Below, piece by piece: positions 33,956 to 42,619 of a stretch of DNA of 64,000 nt. The translations under genes were made by a program, and so were the position numbers. Position 1 is the first letter of the stretch. Each line of letters opens with the position of its first letter. The notes beneath the pieces are model-generated. The model had not been told where the DNA came from. It did no database searches and saw only the letters and a list, made by a program, of their open reading frames with translations. The DNA comes from Microbulbifer elongatus (GTDB taxonomy: Bacteria > Pseudomonadota > Gammaproteobacteria > Pseudomonadales > Cellvibrionaceae): the NCBI RefSeq assembly GCF_021165935.1, contig NZ_CP088953.1:1659501-1723500 (forward strand), read 5' to 3'.

Positions 33956-36157
33956 GTGCTGCGAGACATGGATATATGCCAGGGACCAAGCGGAAAATTG
34001 GCGCGGTTGCCAGCGGCGATTGCGCTGGCCGTGGTAGGCGGTCTGTATACCGCCGCCGGTGCGGCGGAAGAGCCGCTGTACGGATCACTGGTGGTCTTTG
34101 GCGACAGCCTGTCGGATAACGGCAACGCGGGCGTATTCACCTCAAGCGATCCCGATGGTATTTACCCCCGGCAGCCTGCCGTATCCTTTCTTGCCGACCG
34201 TCTCGGTCTACCCAAACTGAATTCCTGCTATGGCCTGGGGCCTGCATTTGGCGGCGCGATTCCCTGTGCGCCCGCAGGGGGAGCACCGGCGCAGCAGCTG
34301 CTGCAGATTACCCAGTCGGTGCTGACCAATGGCCCCAACTGGGCGGTTGGCGGCAACCGGACGGCGGATGTGCTGCTGGATCTGGTGGGGCCGCAGCGGT
34401 TTCGTCAGTTGTTTCCCAACACCACGGTGGCCGATCACAACACCCTGAGTACCATTTTGCCGGACTCCAGTCGCTGCGGTGCCGACGGTGTCTGCGATCC
34501 GGCGATGGGAGAGAGCCCCTACCTGAGTGCGGCGGAAGTTGGCGCTGCGGTCAGCGCATTTAACGACCCGGCGGCTCTGCAGGCACTGGTGGATGACCCC
34601 AACAACAATATCACCCTCACCGGTGTGCCCTTCGCTACCGGGCAGGGTTACCTGCCGCAAAATACCGTGCGCTCCAGGGATCTCTTTTTTCTCAATGGGG
34701 GCGGTAACAACATTCTCGATGGCGTGCGCAACGGAACCATCACCCGGGACTCTATGGCCCGCGCCGCAGGCTTCCTGGCTGTGGCCGGCCGGGAGCTGCG
34801 CTTTGCCGGTGCCAATTATATTGCGATGACCAATGCGCCGCGGATCGGCAACACACCGGCGGTCTATGTGCAGGGGCCCGGGGCAATTCAATACGCCAAT
34901 ATGGGCACCGAGTACTTCAACAACCAGCTGCGTCGACAGGTCAATGACATCGGCAATATTCTGCTGCTGGATATGGAGGGCATTCTGGAGCTGGTGATTG
35001 ATGACCCGGCGGCCTTTGGCTTCGCCGCCATCAATCAGAGTGCGACCTGCTATACCGACTGCGCGAACCCGCACCCGGTGTACGGGGCAAATGGCAGCAA
35101 CCCCAATGCGGACATGCTGGTGTTTTACGACAGTATTCACCCGACGCTGGCCGGCCAGCAGCTACTGGCCGACTACTACTACGAAACGCTGACTGCGGCG
35201 GTGAACTTCGGGGTGCTGCCCGACCTGGGGTACGAGAATACCCGCCAGCACCGTATCAATATTGATCACCACCTGATCTCCCAACGCTACCGCGATCCTT
35301 ATACCACCGTCTTTTTCGGGGCCAGTGTGGGCCATACCGAACTGGGCGTGACGCCGGCCATCAACGATGAGTATCCGGCCTGGGATGGCTTTTTCGGTAT
35401 GAGCTTTGCGGGCTTTGAGCATCTGGAGTGGGGGCTCGGGATGTCCTATGGGGGCAGCGAGTACGAACCCACGGATGTCTTTTTCAAGGCGCGCAATTTC
35501 AACCTGAGCGCTTTTGCCCGCTGGGACAACGAGTTCTGGTTTGTCGATGGAGCTGCCACCTATTCGAACATCCAGTATGACGACGTCCAGCGCACCCTGT
35601 ATCTCGGTGATCGCTTCAGTCACCGCCTGGATGGCAGTACCAATGGCGATGGGTACAGTGCGTTCGTGCGCGGCGGTTTCGATGCCACGCCAAACCTGAG
35701 TAGCCGTATGGGGCCTTTTGCCGCCCTGGAGTGGACGCGTATTGATGTGGACGGTTTCCACGAAAGAACTGCGGATCGTTACACCTATCGGGGTGCCTGG
35801 GGGCAGCGGCTGGACCCGCTGGGCCTGTGGGTGCGTGGACAGGAGCGGGATTATCGACGGGTGAAGGCCGGCTTTTTCTACAACAGCCCGGAGAGTGTCG
35901 ATCACCAGTGGTTTGGTGAGGTCTGGCTTGAGCACACCGGCGGCGATGACGACCAGGACCTGGGGATCGGGGTCAATTCCATCTATCTCAACTGGGCGCG
36001 GCTGCCGTCTTACCGCAGCCGAAATGAAGGCATCTTTCAGAATGGGGTGGGCGCGATGGTGGGCGTGAGTATCAATGAAAAACTGCGGCTTGCGGCGGAC
36101 GTGCTGATTCGCCCGGAGGATGCGGTGGGAGGCCTGAGTCTGAACTACCGTTTCTGA
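33956..36157 (+). CDS. GDSL/SGNH esterase autotransporter (EstA-like)
   Basis: The 733-residue protein begins with a signal sequence (about residues 16-37, ending in A-A-G-A-A-E). A GDSL passenger follows, with catalytic Ser51 in V-F-G-D-S-L-S-D-N-G-N and the Asp/His pair in D-S-I-H-P-T (Asp392, His395), plus G-G-N block III-type residues. From about residue 450 a 12-stranded-type autotransporter beta-barrel ends in L-S-L-N-Y-R-F, with the terminal Phe expected for BAM recognition. The enzyme would be displayed on the cell surface and hydrolyse esters or lipids. The GTG start has AAGGAGA seven bases upstream. Confidence 0.93.
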   Translation: MLRDMDICQGPSGKLARLPAAIALAVVGGLYTAAGAAEEPLYGSLVVFGDSLSDNGNAGVFTSSDPDGIYPRQPAVSFLADRLGLPKLNSCYGLGPAFGGAIPCAPAGGAPAQQLLQITQSVLTNGPNWAVGGNRTADVLLDLVGPQRFRQLFPNTTVADHNTLSTILPDSSRCGADGVCDPAMGESPYLSAAEVGAAVSAFNDPAALQALVDDPNNNITLTGVPFATGQGYLPQNTVRSRDLFFLNGGGNNILDGVRNGTITRDSMARAAGFLAVAGRELRFAGANYIAMTNAPRIGNTPAVYVQGPGAIQYANMGTEYFNNQLRRQVNDIGNILLLDMEGILELVIDDPAAFGFAAINQSATCYTDCANPHPVYGANGSNPNADMLVFYDSIHPTLAGQQLLADYYYETLTAAVNFGVLPDLGYENTRQHRINIDHHLISQRYRDPYTTVFFGASVGHTELGVTPAINDEYPAWDGFFGMSFAGFEHLEWGLGMSYGGSEYEPTDVFFKARNFNLSAFARWDNEFWFVDGAATYSNIQYDDVQRTLYLGDRFSHRLDGSTNGDGYSAFVRGGFDATPNLSSRMGPFAALEWTRIDVDGFHERTADRYTYRGAWGQRLDPLGLWVRGQERDYRRVKAGFFYNSPESVDHQWFGEVWLEHTGGDDDQDLGIGVNSIYLNWARLPSYRSRNEGIFQNGVGAMVGVSINEKLRLAADVLIRPEDAVGGLSLNYRF

Positions 36158-36253
36158 GGTGGTGGATGTCGCCGAATTTTCTGCGGCAAACGGTGGCAAA
36201 TAATCGGGCTGCTGCGAAAACACCTGGGTGTAAGCCAGATGGATTGCTCCACC

Positions 36254-36285
36254 GGTTGTTACCTTAGAAAGCGTGAATAACAACC
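36254..36285. promoter_or_regulatory. Candidate operator palindrome upstream of aminotransferase
   Basis: GGTTGTTA (36254-36261) is repeated as its exact complement TAACAACC (36278-36285) with a 16-base spacer, directly before the aminotransferase ATG. It could be a regulator site, with the downstream Lrp-type protein as the obvious candidate. This is inference from symmetry and position only. Confidence 0.35.
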
Positions 36286-36292
36286 ACCAACG

Positions 36293-37498
36293 ATGGACCC
36301 GATGATGTACACCCCGCGATTCAGTAAACAGAGCCAGGCCCTTCACTCCGCGGATGCCGATGTTTGGGCGGTGAGCGACCGCGCCCATGAACTGGCCGAT
36401 AAGGGCGAAGATGTCATCTTTCTGTGCGTGGGTGACCCCAACTTCGATACCCCTGAGCCCATCCTCGACTTTGCCCGCGCCCGCCTGGGTGTAGGCCGCA
36501 CACACTATTCCCCGGCAGCGGGAGAGCTGGTACTGCGTCGTGCCATTGCCGATATTGAAAGCAAGGTCAGCCCTCATCCCTGCGATCCGGACGATGTGGT
36601 GGTGTTCCCCGGCGGCACCAATGCGATCTACGCGGTGCTCTCCTGCCTGCTGAATCCCGGGGAACAGATTGTCATTCCTGAGCCCATGTATATTGGCTAC
36701 GTGCCGATCACCGATGCCCTGCAGCTGGATGTGAGAAAGGTGTCCTGTCCGGCAGACCAGGGCTTTGCGTTCGAGATCGAGTCCATCAAACAAGCCATTT
36801 CCGCCGACACCCGTGCGGTCATGATCAATACCCCGGTGAATCCCACCGGCGCCATGGCGACCCCGGAGCAATTGCGCGAACTGGCGGCATACTGCCGCGC
36901 GCGCAATATCTGGCTGATCTCCGACGAGATGTACTCCATGATTACCTTTGCCCGGCGCCACACCTCCCTGCGCGCGGCGGCGGAACATCTCGACAATGTG
37001 ATCGTGATTGACGGTTTATCCAAATCCCACGCGATGAGCGGCTGGCGCCTGGGCTGGGCGGTGGCCCAGGGGGAGTTGGTCGAGCGCCTGATCGAGTACG
37101 CCGGTGCCACCATATTTGGCGTACCGCAGTTTATTCAGGAAGCCGCGGCCTTTGCGCTCGAGTTCGACACCTATTTCGTGAAGCAGATGCGCGATGCCTA
37201 CGAAAAGCGCCGCGACCTGATTATCGACCGCATTGGCAAAATCCCCGGCCTCCGCTGTTACTCACCGGAAGCGGGGATGTTTGTAATGGTGGACGTGTCG
37301 GCTGTCGCCGACGATGGCGAAGCATTTGCCGGCGCTCTGCTGGACGCCGAGCGGGTTTCGGTTTTACCCGGTAAGCCCTTCGGCCCCAGTGCTGTCAATC
37401 ATGTGCGTCTGACACTGGCGGCTGACGAAGTGGAGCTTACCCGTGCACTGAACCGGATAGAGCGGTTTGTGGTGGACGGCTGTCTGAAAGCGGGTTAA
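36293..37498 (+). CDS. Class I/II pyridoxal-phosphate aminotransferase
   Basis: The 401-residue protein has the fold type I aminotransferase pattern: the segment G-D-P-N-F-D-T-P near residue 50, H-Y-S-P-A-A-G, the segment N-T-P-V-N-P-T-G-A (cofactor ring contact), D-E-M-Y-S and the PLP-lysine in G-L-S-K-S-H-A-M-S-G-W-R-L-G-W. The C-terminal Arg that binds the substrate carboxylate is in H-V-R-L-T-L-A. It resembles AspC/AruH-type enzymes, but the amino donor cannot be read. A Lrp/AsnC-type regulator follows after 100 bases, which suggests an amino acid catabolic unit. Confidence 0.9.
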   Translation: MDPMMYTPRFSKQSQALHSADADVWAVSDRAHELADKGEDVIFLCVGDPNFDTPEPILDFARARLGVGRTHYSPAAGELVLRRAIADIESKVSPHPCDPDDVVVFPGGTNAIYAVLSCLLNPGEQIVIPEPMYIGYVPITDALQLDVRKVSCPADQGFAFEIESIKQAISADTRAVMINTPVNPTGAMATPEQLRELAAYCRARNIWLISDEMYSMITFARRHTSLRAAAEHLDNVIVIDGLSKSHAMSGWRLGWAVAQGELVERLIEYAGATIFGVPQFIQEAAAFALEFDTYFVKQMRDAYEKRRDLIIDRIGKIPGLRCYSPEAGMFVMVDVSAVADDGEAFAGALLDAERVSVLPGKPFGPSAVNHVRLTLAADEVELTRALNRIERFVVDGCLKAG

Positions 37499-37598
37499 CG
37501 GGCGCAGGAACCATACTGTGTGTTCCCGCGCGGCGGTTTTCCCGTTATGCTGCTTTAAAAATGACCCTATATAATTATTCAGTCGATAAAAATTAGCC

Positions 37599-38075
37599 GT
37601 GAAAATAGATCGTCACAACCTGAAGATTCTGGAAGTTCTGCAGACCAATGCCCGCATCAGTAATTTGAATCTGGCGGATCAGATTGGGCTGTCGGAAAGC
37701 GCCTGCCTGGCGCGGGTGAAAAAACTGACCAGTGAGAAGTTTATTCGCGAGTACCAGGCCGAGGTGAATCTGGACAAGGTGCGGCACGCTGAGTTCTACG
37801 TAAACGTTGCTCTGAAACGCCAGGACGCCCGCACCAGCGAAAGTTTTCGACGCGCGATCAACAAGATCGAGCAGATTGTCTCCTGCGTCAAAATGTCCGG
37901 AGAATTCGATTATATGCTGCGCTTTGTCTGCCCGGACGCGGGGGATTTCAACCGGGTTTCCGAGCAGTTACTGGCCGACGAGGATGCGGCAATTACCCGG
38001 ATGACTTCACATCTGGTAATCGAGAAAACCAAGCCCTTCAACGGCTATCCGCTGGAACTACTTTTCCAGGAGTGA
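37599..38075 (+). CDS. Lrp/AsnC family transcriptional regulator
   Basis: The 158-residue protein has the Lrp pattern. An N-terminal helix-turn-helix (DRHNLKILEVLQTNARISN, then LADQIGLSESACLARVKKL) leads to a RAM ligand-binding domain with the segment V-K-M-S-G-E-F-D-Y-M-L-R. The start codon is GTG. Such proteins are feast/famine regulators responding to amino acids and frequently control an adjacent enzyme gene, here probably the aminotransferase. It converges on the HupE/UreJ gene. Confidence 0.92.
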   Translation: MKIDRHNLKILEVLQTNARISNLNLADQIGLSESACLARVKKLTSEKFIREYQAEVNLDKVRHAEFYVNVALKRQDARTSESFRRAINKIEQIVSCVKMSGEFDYMLRFVCPDAGDFNRVSEQLLADEDAAITRMTSHLVIEKTKPFNGYPLELLFQE

Positions 38076-38128
38076 GTACGGACAACTGCTGTGTAGCGCA
38101 TGCCTGTCACCTGACCCTGTGCGCCGCT

Positions 38129-39154
38129 TCATACCACCAGCGCCAGGGTCCGGTCCACCAGCCATAACGCGGAAAGACCTCCGACCAGATAGGCCACCGG
38201 CAGTGCCGAGGCGGCAGTGGCGGTGGTACCGGTGCGGATTTCCCAAAGCTGCACCGGTTTAATTCGGCGCAGAAAATACATCACTCCGGCAATTGCCGCG
38301 ATAAACACCAGCTGGCCCGCCTCGACCCCCACATTAAACAGTCCCAGGGAGACCGGTATCGCGTGTTCCGGGAGGCCAATTTCGGTAAGGGCGCTGGCAA
38401 AGCCCAGACCGTGTAACAGCCCAAATCCAAATGCCACCACCCAGGGTTTGCGAATCGCCAGCGTTTTTCGCCCTTCCAGTTTGTGCAGAATCTCGGTGGC
38501 AATAAACACGATACTCAGGGCAATTGCCGCTTCCACTGGCGCCTGAGGTACGGACACCACACCCAGTACCGCCAGTGCCAGGGTAATGCTGTGGGCCAGG
38601 GTGAACGCGGTGATGGTGGTCACCAGCTGCCGCCCGCCACTGACCAGTACAACCAGTGCCAGCACGAATAACAGGTGGTCGATACCCAGCAGAATATGTT
38701 CGACTCCGAGTACGAAATAGGTGCGGGCAATCTCCATGATGCCGCTTTTTTCCTCGACCATAATGCTGGTCTGATCGGGAAGAAGCCGGGCCACCTGTTC
38801 GCGGCCATCCTGCCAACGGATACGTACCAGCGCATCGGTCATGGTATCGGCCAGTCCGTCGATGGCGATACGGCTGCCAACCAGGGCCTGTGGGTGAGAA
38901 ACCTGCCAGCGCTCCACGTAGTAGCCGCCAATCATTTGCGCTGTGGACAGACTGTTTTGGTTAGTGCCCTCGTCAAACTGCACATACAGTGACAGGCGCC
39001 TATCCCCGCGGGCGGGTACCCGCCAGGTGACATCAAACTGTTCCGCCCCTGTCTGAATCAGGCTGAGCGAGGCCGGGCGGAGTTCATGGGACAAGGCATG
39101 GGCGGAATAGAATAGGGTGACAAGAAGGGACAGCAGACCGAGAAGCGTTTTCAT
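38129..39154 (-). CDS. HupE/UreJ family membrane protein
   Basis: The 341-residue protein has a signal peptide (T-L-L-G-L-L-S-L-L-V-T-L-F-Y-S-A-H-A), a periplasmic beta-rich domain of about 110 residues (HELRPASLSL start) and a C-terminal six- to seven-helix HupE/UreJ domain. The segment V-E-H-I-L-L-G-I-D-H-L-L-F and several later His residues suggest a metal, probably nickel or cobalt, but the cargo is not shown. No urease or hydrogenase gene is nearby. It overlaps the PpiC gene by four bases (ATGA), indicating translational coupling. Confidence 0.88.
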   Translation of the reverse strand: MKTLLGLLSLLVTLFYSAHALSHELRPASLSLIQTGAEQFDVTWRVPARGDRRLSLYVQFDEGTNQNSLSTAQMIGGYYVERWQVSHPQALVGSRIAIDGLADTMTDALVRIRWQDGREQVARLLPDQTSIMVEEKSGIMEIARTYFVLGVEHILLGIDHLLFVLALVVLVSGGRQLVTTITAFTLAHSITLALAVLGVVSVPQAPVEAAIALSIVFIATEILHKLEGRKTLAIRKPWVVAFGFGLLHGLGFASALTEIGLPEHAIPVSLGLFNVGVEAGQLVFIAAIAGVMYFLRRIKPVQLWEIRTGTTATAASALPVAYLVGGLSALWLVDRTLALVV

Positions 39155-40002
39155 GGTGCTGCTCCCTCGTGGCTGACAGCGGGGGTTGCGATACGAATCC
39201 GGTAGTTATCGCGCAGGGTCTGGTATTGGGCTTCGAGAATGCTTTTCTGCTCCTCGAGCTGCCAGTCCCGCAATACGTTGTCGCGGATTTCCCCGAAATC
39301 CGGTTGATGCTGGGGGGTGGCGGCGGAAATCCTGACCAGGTGCTCCCCATAGGCCGAGGTGAGAGGACCGTTCCATTGACCGATTTCCAGTCCATCGAAC
39401 TGCCTGGAAAAGTCAGCGCCAAACAACCGGTCGATCCGCTCACTGGTGACCTGTTCGAATCGGTATTGCAGTAGATTGCTGTCGCCCAGTGATCTGGGAT
39501 CTTTTCCTGCGGTGAGTTTGGTCAGAACGATACGTGCATCTTCCGCGACTTCGGCACGCTTGTCGCTGTCGAGAAATACCTGTTCAAAGGTGTATTGCGC
39601 GGGTGCGGCATAGTGCGCCAGATTGGCGGCGTAATAATCTTCGAGCACCTGTTCCGGCGGGGCGACGGCTTCTACAAGGTCTTTTGCGAGAAATTCCATT
39701 TTCATGCGCATTCTGCGGCGGATCACGGTGTCATTCTGATCCAGTCCCATCTTCACCGCTTCGCGGTACAATACCTCTTCCCGCACATAGTCATCAATCA
39801 GCCCCTGTAGTTCCTGAGGTTCCGGTGGTCGTTGCCAGCCGCGCTCGAAGATATTTGACAGGTGCTGAATACGATTCTGAGTGACGATTATTTCTTCGCC
39901 GTCACCCTCAGCGCCCTGCTGAAAGAAGCTGTTGATCGCAAACAGCAGGACACCAATGACGGTGAACTGGATGCTGGGATCCCTGATCCATTGCACGTTC
40001 AT
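39151..40002 (-). CDS. Membrane-anchored parvulin-type peptidylprolyl isomerase
   Basis: The 283-residue protein has an N-terminal anchor (about residues 9-27, I-Q-F-T-V-I-G-V-L-L-F-A-I-N-S-F-F) and a SurA-N-like helical region (LIDDYVREEVLYREAVKMGL). A degenerate PpiC/parvulin region spans about residues 130-245. The catalytic centre is not well conserved, so isomerase activity is uncertain and a chaperone role is possible. It is paired with a HupE/UreJ gene with a four-base overlap. Confidence 0.82.
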   Translation of the reverse strand: MNVQWIRDPSIQFTVIGVLLFAINSFFQQGAEGDGEEIIVTQNRIQHLSNIFERGWQRPPEPQELQGLIDDYVREEVLYREAVKMGLDQNDTVIRRRMRMKMEFLAKDLVEAVAPPEQVLEDYYAANLAHYAAPAQYTFEQVFLDSDKRAEVAEDARIVLTKLTAGKDPRSLGDSNLLQYRFEQVTSERIDRLFGADFSRQFDGLEIGQWNGPLTSAYGEHLVRISAATPQHQPDFGEIRDNVLRDWQLEEQKSILEAQYQTLRDNYRIRIATPAVSHEGAAP

Positions 40003-40412
40003 GCACGAACTCCGAATTTTTAATGTTATTCCGATGGCTCGTCGAGACTGGATTCCTTCGTCTCACAGGATAGTCCAACAATTGGCGGTTACGGGTTAGT
40101 TGCCGCGGGGCTATGCCGAATGGGTGAACTCCAGGTGCGCTCCTGGATACTGGCGGTGCCCTCCACAACGGGTAGATCACAGCGCACGGCGGCGTATGTA
40201 CTCCGTCGGGGTGTTGGAATTGCGATGGTGCGCAGGATTTTCGCCGAAAAGTGGAGTAATAAGTTCAGAAAAACCGTGGATTTGTGGCGCTGAGTGCCAA
40301 TCACTACACTGTTATCGCCGCCCGCGCCGCGGTATGGCGCCAGTGCGCTTGTTTGTTTGTGGCGTTTTACTGAGTGGCGTTCAGTTATCCAGTTGCAAAA
40401 AGGGGCTTACCT
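40003..40412. other. Intergenic gap between PpiC and cytochrome c genes
   Basis: About 410 bases between divergent genes. No convincing open frame. It must contain the promoters of the PpiC-HupE unit and the cytochrome gene; no clear consensus was seen. Confidence 0.5.
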
Positions 40413-40715
40413 GTGAGAGCTAATCAGTGGTCGTTTATTGTTATCGCAACATTGTTTGCAGCAGCGGTGCAGGCAGATGCTGTGGCGGATAAGTACCAGA
40501 AAAGTTGTCATATCTGTCACGACACGGGGGTGGCCAATGCACCCAAAGTACACGACGTGGAGGCGTGGAAGCCCCGCATGGACAAGGGCATGGACGCGTT
40601 GCTGAATTCCGTAAAAAACGGGCTCAACGCAATGCCCCCGGGTGGTATGTGCCCGGATTGCAGTGACGAGGACTACAAGGCCTTGATCAACTATATGGCG
40701 TCGCCCAAGCCCTGA
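40413..40715 (+). CDS. Monoheme cytochrome c5-like protein
   Basis: The 100-residue protein has a signal peptide (F-I-V-I-A-T-L-F-A-A-A-V-Q-A-D-A) and a small class I cytochrome domain. The heme attachment motif is C-H-I-C-H and the distal Met ligand lies in N-A-M-P-P-G-G-M. A second Cys pair (C-P-D-C) near the C-terminus is typical of cytochrome c5. It would shuttle electrons in the periplasm. I use the GTG start because AAAAAGGGG lies seven bases upstream. Confidence 0.88.
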   Translation: MRANQWSFIVIATLFAAAVQADAVADKYQKSCHICHDTGVANAPKVHDVEAWKPRMDKGMDALLNSVKNGLNAMPPGGMCPDCSDEDYKALINYMASPKP

Positions 40716-40772
40716 GGTTGTGGCGCGGCTGGTGGGGGTTTGAGGAACCTTCGTATGGTGGGTGCGGTAGGT

Positions 40773-40838
40773 TTGCAGGAACCTGAACTACAAGCGAGGT
40801 GGTGACTGGGCTAATTGCCTGCAGAGCAGGTCCTGCAA
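40773..40838. repeat. Degenerate REP-like inverted repeat
   Basis: TTGCAGGAACCTG (40773-40785) pairs with CAGGTCCTGCAA (40827-40838) with a single bulged base. An inner GCCTGCAGAGCAGG stretch resembles the core of the element at 18224-18263. It lies between convergent cytochrome and AraC genes. Confidence 0.55.
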
Positions 40839-40975
40839 GATCTAGTTTGGTCCACAAGGCGTGATTTGGCTTGCCGCGCACAAAAAATTATGACGGCTAA
40901 TTGCTCGAGAAGGGGCGCCAGATCATTTTACAAATGTCCGGTTTTCGACTTGTCTCGCGCTTGGCAGTCAATTTT

Positions 40976-42013
40976 TTACGATGCTGGTAACTGATCCCGG
41001 CGATATTCCGTCGGGGTTTTGTCATGCCGGCGCTTGAACGCGGCATTGAACGGGCTGAGGGATCGATATCCGATATCCAGTGCAATACTCAGTACCGGCA
41101 GGTGCGCTTCCTGTGGATCTGCCAGTCGGCGGCTCGCCTCATCAATGCGATATTGGTTCAGGTATTCATTGAAATTGCGGAACCCCAGATGCTTGTTGAT
41201 CAGCGCGCGCAGCACGTGCTCTTTTGCATCCAGTTGCTCTGCCAGTTCCCGAATCGTCAGTCCGGTGCGCCGGTAACCACCCGCCTCCATATGTTGCTGG
41301 AGCTGTGACAGCAATGCGCACTGTGCCTCATCCAATGGCGGTTGCGGTGTTTCGTCAGGGTTTACCTGGAGCTCCGCTACCGTGGATTGAGGGAGGGACT
41401 CCTCGAGTGCATGGGGTGACAGGGACAGCAGCCAGAAACAGGCGCCGAAGGCCAGCAGGCTGGCAGTGACCGCGTGCAGAGTGGGGACGCCGGGCGGTGT
41501 CGGGAAGAAGCCAAATACAAATTCTGCACAGACAACCAGGATCATGTAGCCGCCGATCGCGATCAGCAGGCCGATACGCAATTGCCGGCGTTCCGCTACC
41601 AGGTCAGATTGAAACTGCTGCAGCAGGGTTGCCAGTCCTGCGCCGATGATGCCCAGTTTGTATGGCTGTGCCAGCAGATAGAAAAAGTGATGCAAATTAA
41701 GGTGGCTCGCCAGGTCCACAGCGATCTGCGTCGCGATTAGCCACCAACCCCACTTGGGAAAGGTTTCCCGATCACTGCACAGCTGGTGGCAGAACAGCCA
41801 GAAGGCGCCGGGAATCAGAATGGTGGGAATATCGATAAGGAGGTCGAGTAACGCGCTCTGGTCGTTCAGCAGGGGGCGCAGTAAATAGACAAAAACGCCC
41901 CCCAGCAACACCAGCAGCCAGCGGCTGTCTCTGCGTTTGTGGCCTGTTGCGATACGGGTTGCCGCAAGTAACAGTAATCCACAGGCCGCACCGGTAAAGA
42001 AACTGTAATCCAT
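40976..42013 (-). CDS. AraC family regulator with N-terminal membrane domain
   Basis: The 345-residue protein begins with about six to seven hydrophobic helices (residues 1-200, for example LLLAATRIATG and WLLVLLGGVFVYLL). It ends with an AraC DNA-binding domain of about 100 residues (LTIRELAEQLDAKEHVLRALINK, then L-S-I-A-L-D-I-G-Y-R-S-L-S-P-F-N-A-A-F-K-R). It is thus a membrane-tethered regulator. The start MDYSFF is chosen because the frame extends further but has no better site. Its target is unknown. Confidence 0.9.
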   Translation of the reverse strand: MDYSFFTGAACGLLLLAATRIATGHKRRDSRWLLVLLGGVFVYLLRPLLNDQSALLDLLIDIPTILIPGAFWLFCHQLCSDRETFPKWGWWLIATQIAVDLASHLNLHHFFYLLAQPYKLGIIGAGLATLLQQFQSDLVAERRQLRIGLLIAIGGYMILVVCAEFVFGFFPTPPGVPTLHAVTASLLAFGACFWLLSLSPHALEESLPQSTVAELQVNPDETPQPPLDEAQCALLSQLQQHMEAGGYRRTGLTIRELAEQLDAKEHVLRALINKHLGFRNFNEYLNQYRIDEASRRLADPQEAHLPVLSIALDIGYRSLSPFNAAFKRRHDKTPTEYRRDQLPAS

Positions 42014-42058
42014 CGGTGGCGTACCTCTTGTTCTCTTTTTAACCGGGCGGTCAGGCAC

Positions 42059-42619
42059 TCAGCGCCAGCGCTCTACCCACGCATCCAGTACCTTGCGGCT
42101 GTAGGTGTGACGACCGTAACTGCCGTTGTAGTAGGCCAGAGCGTTGGGCATATTGCCCTTGGCTTTTTTTATGTAGTGCTTGAGGATGGTGCAGCCGTAG
42201 CGGAGATTGGTTTCCATATCGATCAGGTTGTCTTCCGGACGGCCGATTTCATTCTTCCAGAAGGGCATCACCTGCATCATGCCCTGGGCCCCGACCCTGG
42301 ATACCGCGTAAGGATCAAAGGCGCTCTCGATCTGAATCACCGCCAGCACGATTTCCGGCTGCAGACCCGCGCGTGTGGCTTCCCGGTGGATGGCCTTGAG
42401 CACGCGCATTCGCTCGCTGGGATCCTTGATATAGCGCGCCAGTGGCTGGGACTTGGCCATCAGCCACACTTCTGCATCGAAGCGGTCCACAAAGGAGTCC
42501 GCCTCGGTGACGGCGTCCTTCAGTGCGAGCAACAGCTGCGGATCCACCTCCTTGACCTGGGCGGATACCGCGCCGCTGAACAGTGTCAGCAGGAATGTGG
42601 CGATGGCTGCGCGGATCAA
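42059..42619 (-). CDS. Soluble lytic transglycosylase-like protein
   Basis: The 186-residue protein has a signal peptide ([14 protein letters not shown]) and an SLT domain with the catalytic Glu in [13 protein letters not shown]. The glycine motif [10 protein letters not shown] and the final A-L-A-Y-Y-N-G-S complete the domain. It cleaves peptidoglycan strands to anhydro-sugars in the periplasm. The gene overlaps the upstream proS by four bases (ATGA), an arrangement I have no functional explanation for. Confidence 0.92.
   Translation of the reverse strand: MIRAAIATFLLTLFSGAVSAQVKEVDPQLLLALKDAVTEADSFVDRFDAEVWLMAKSQPLARYIKDPSERMRVLKAIHREATRAGLQPEIVLAVIQIESAFDPYAVSRVGAQGMMQVMPFWKNEIGRPEDNLIDMETNLRYGCTILKHYIKKAKGNMPNALAYYNGSYGRHTYSRKVLDAWVERWR

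Noticed and set aside
35162..36988. Minus-strand open frame of about 600 codons across the esterase and aminotransferase genes
   Set aside because: It spans two real plus-strand genes and their gap, and has no domain or start signal.
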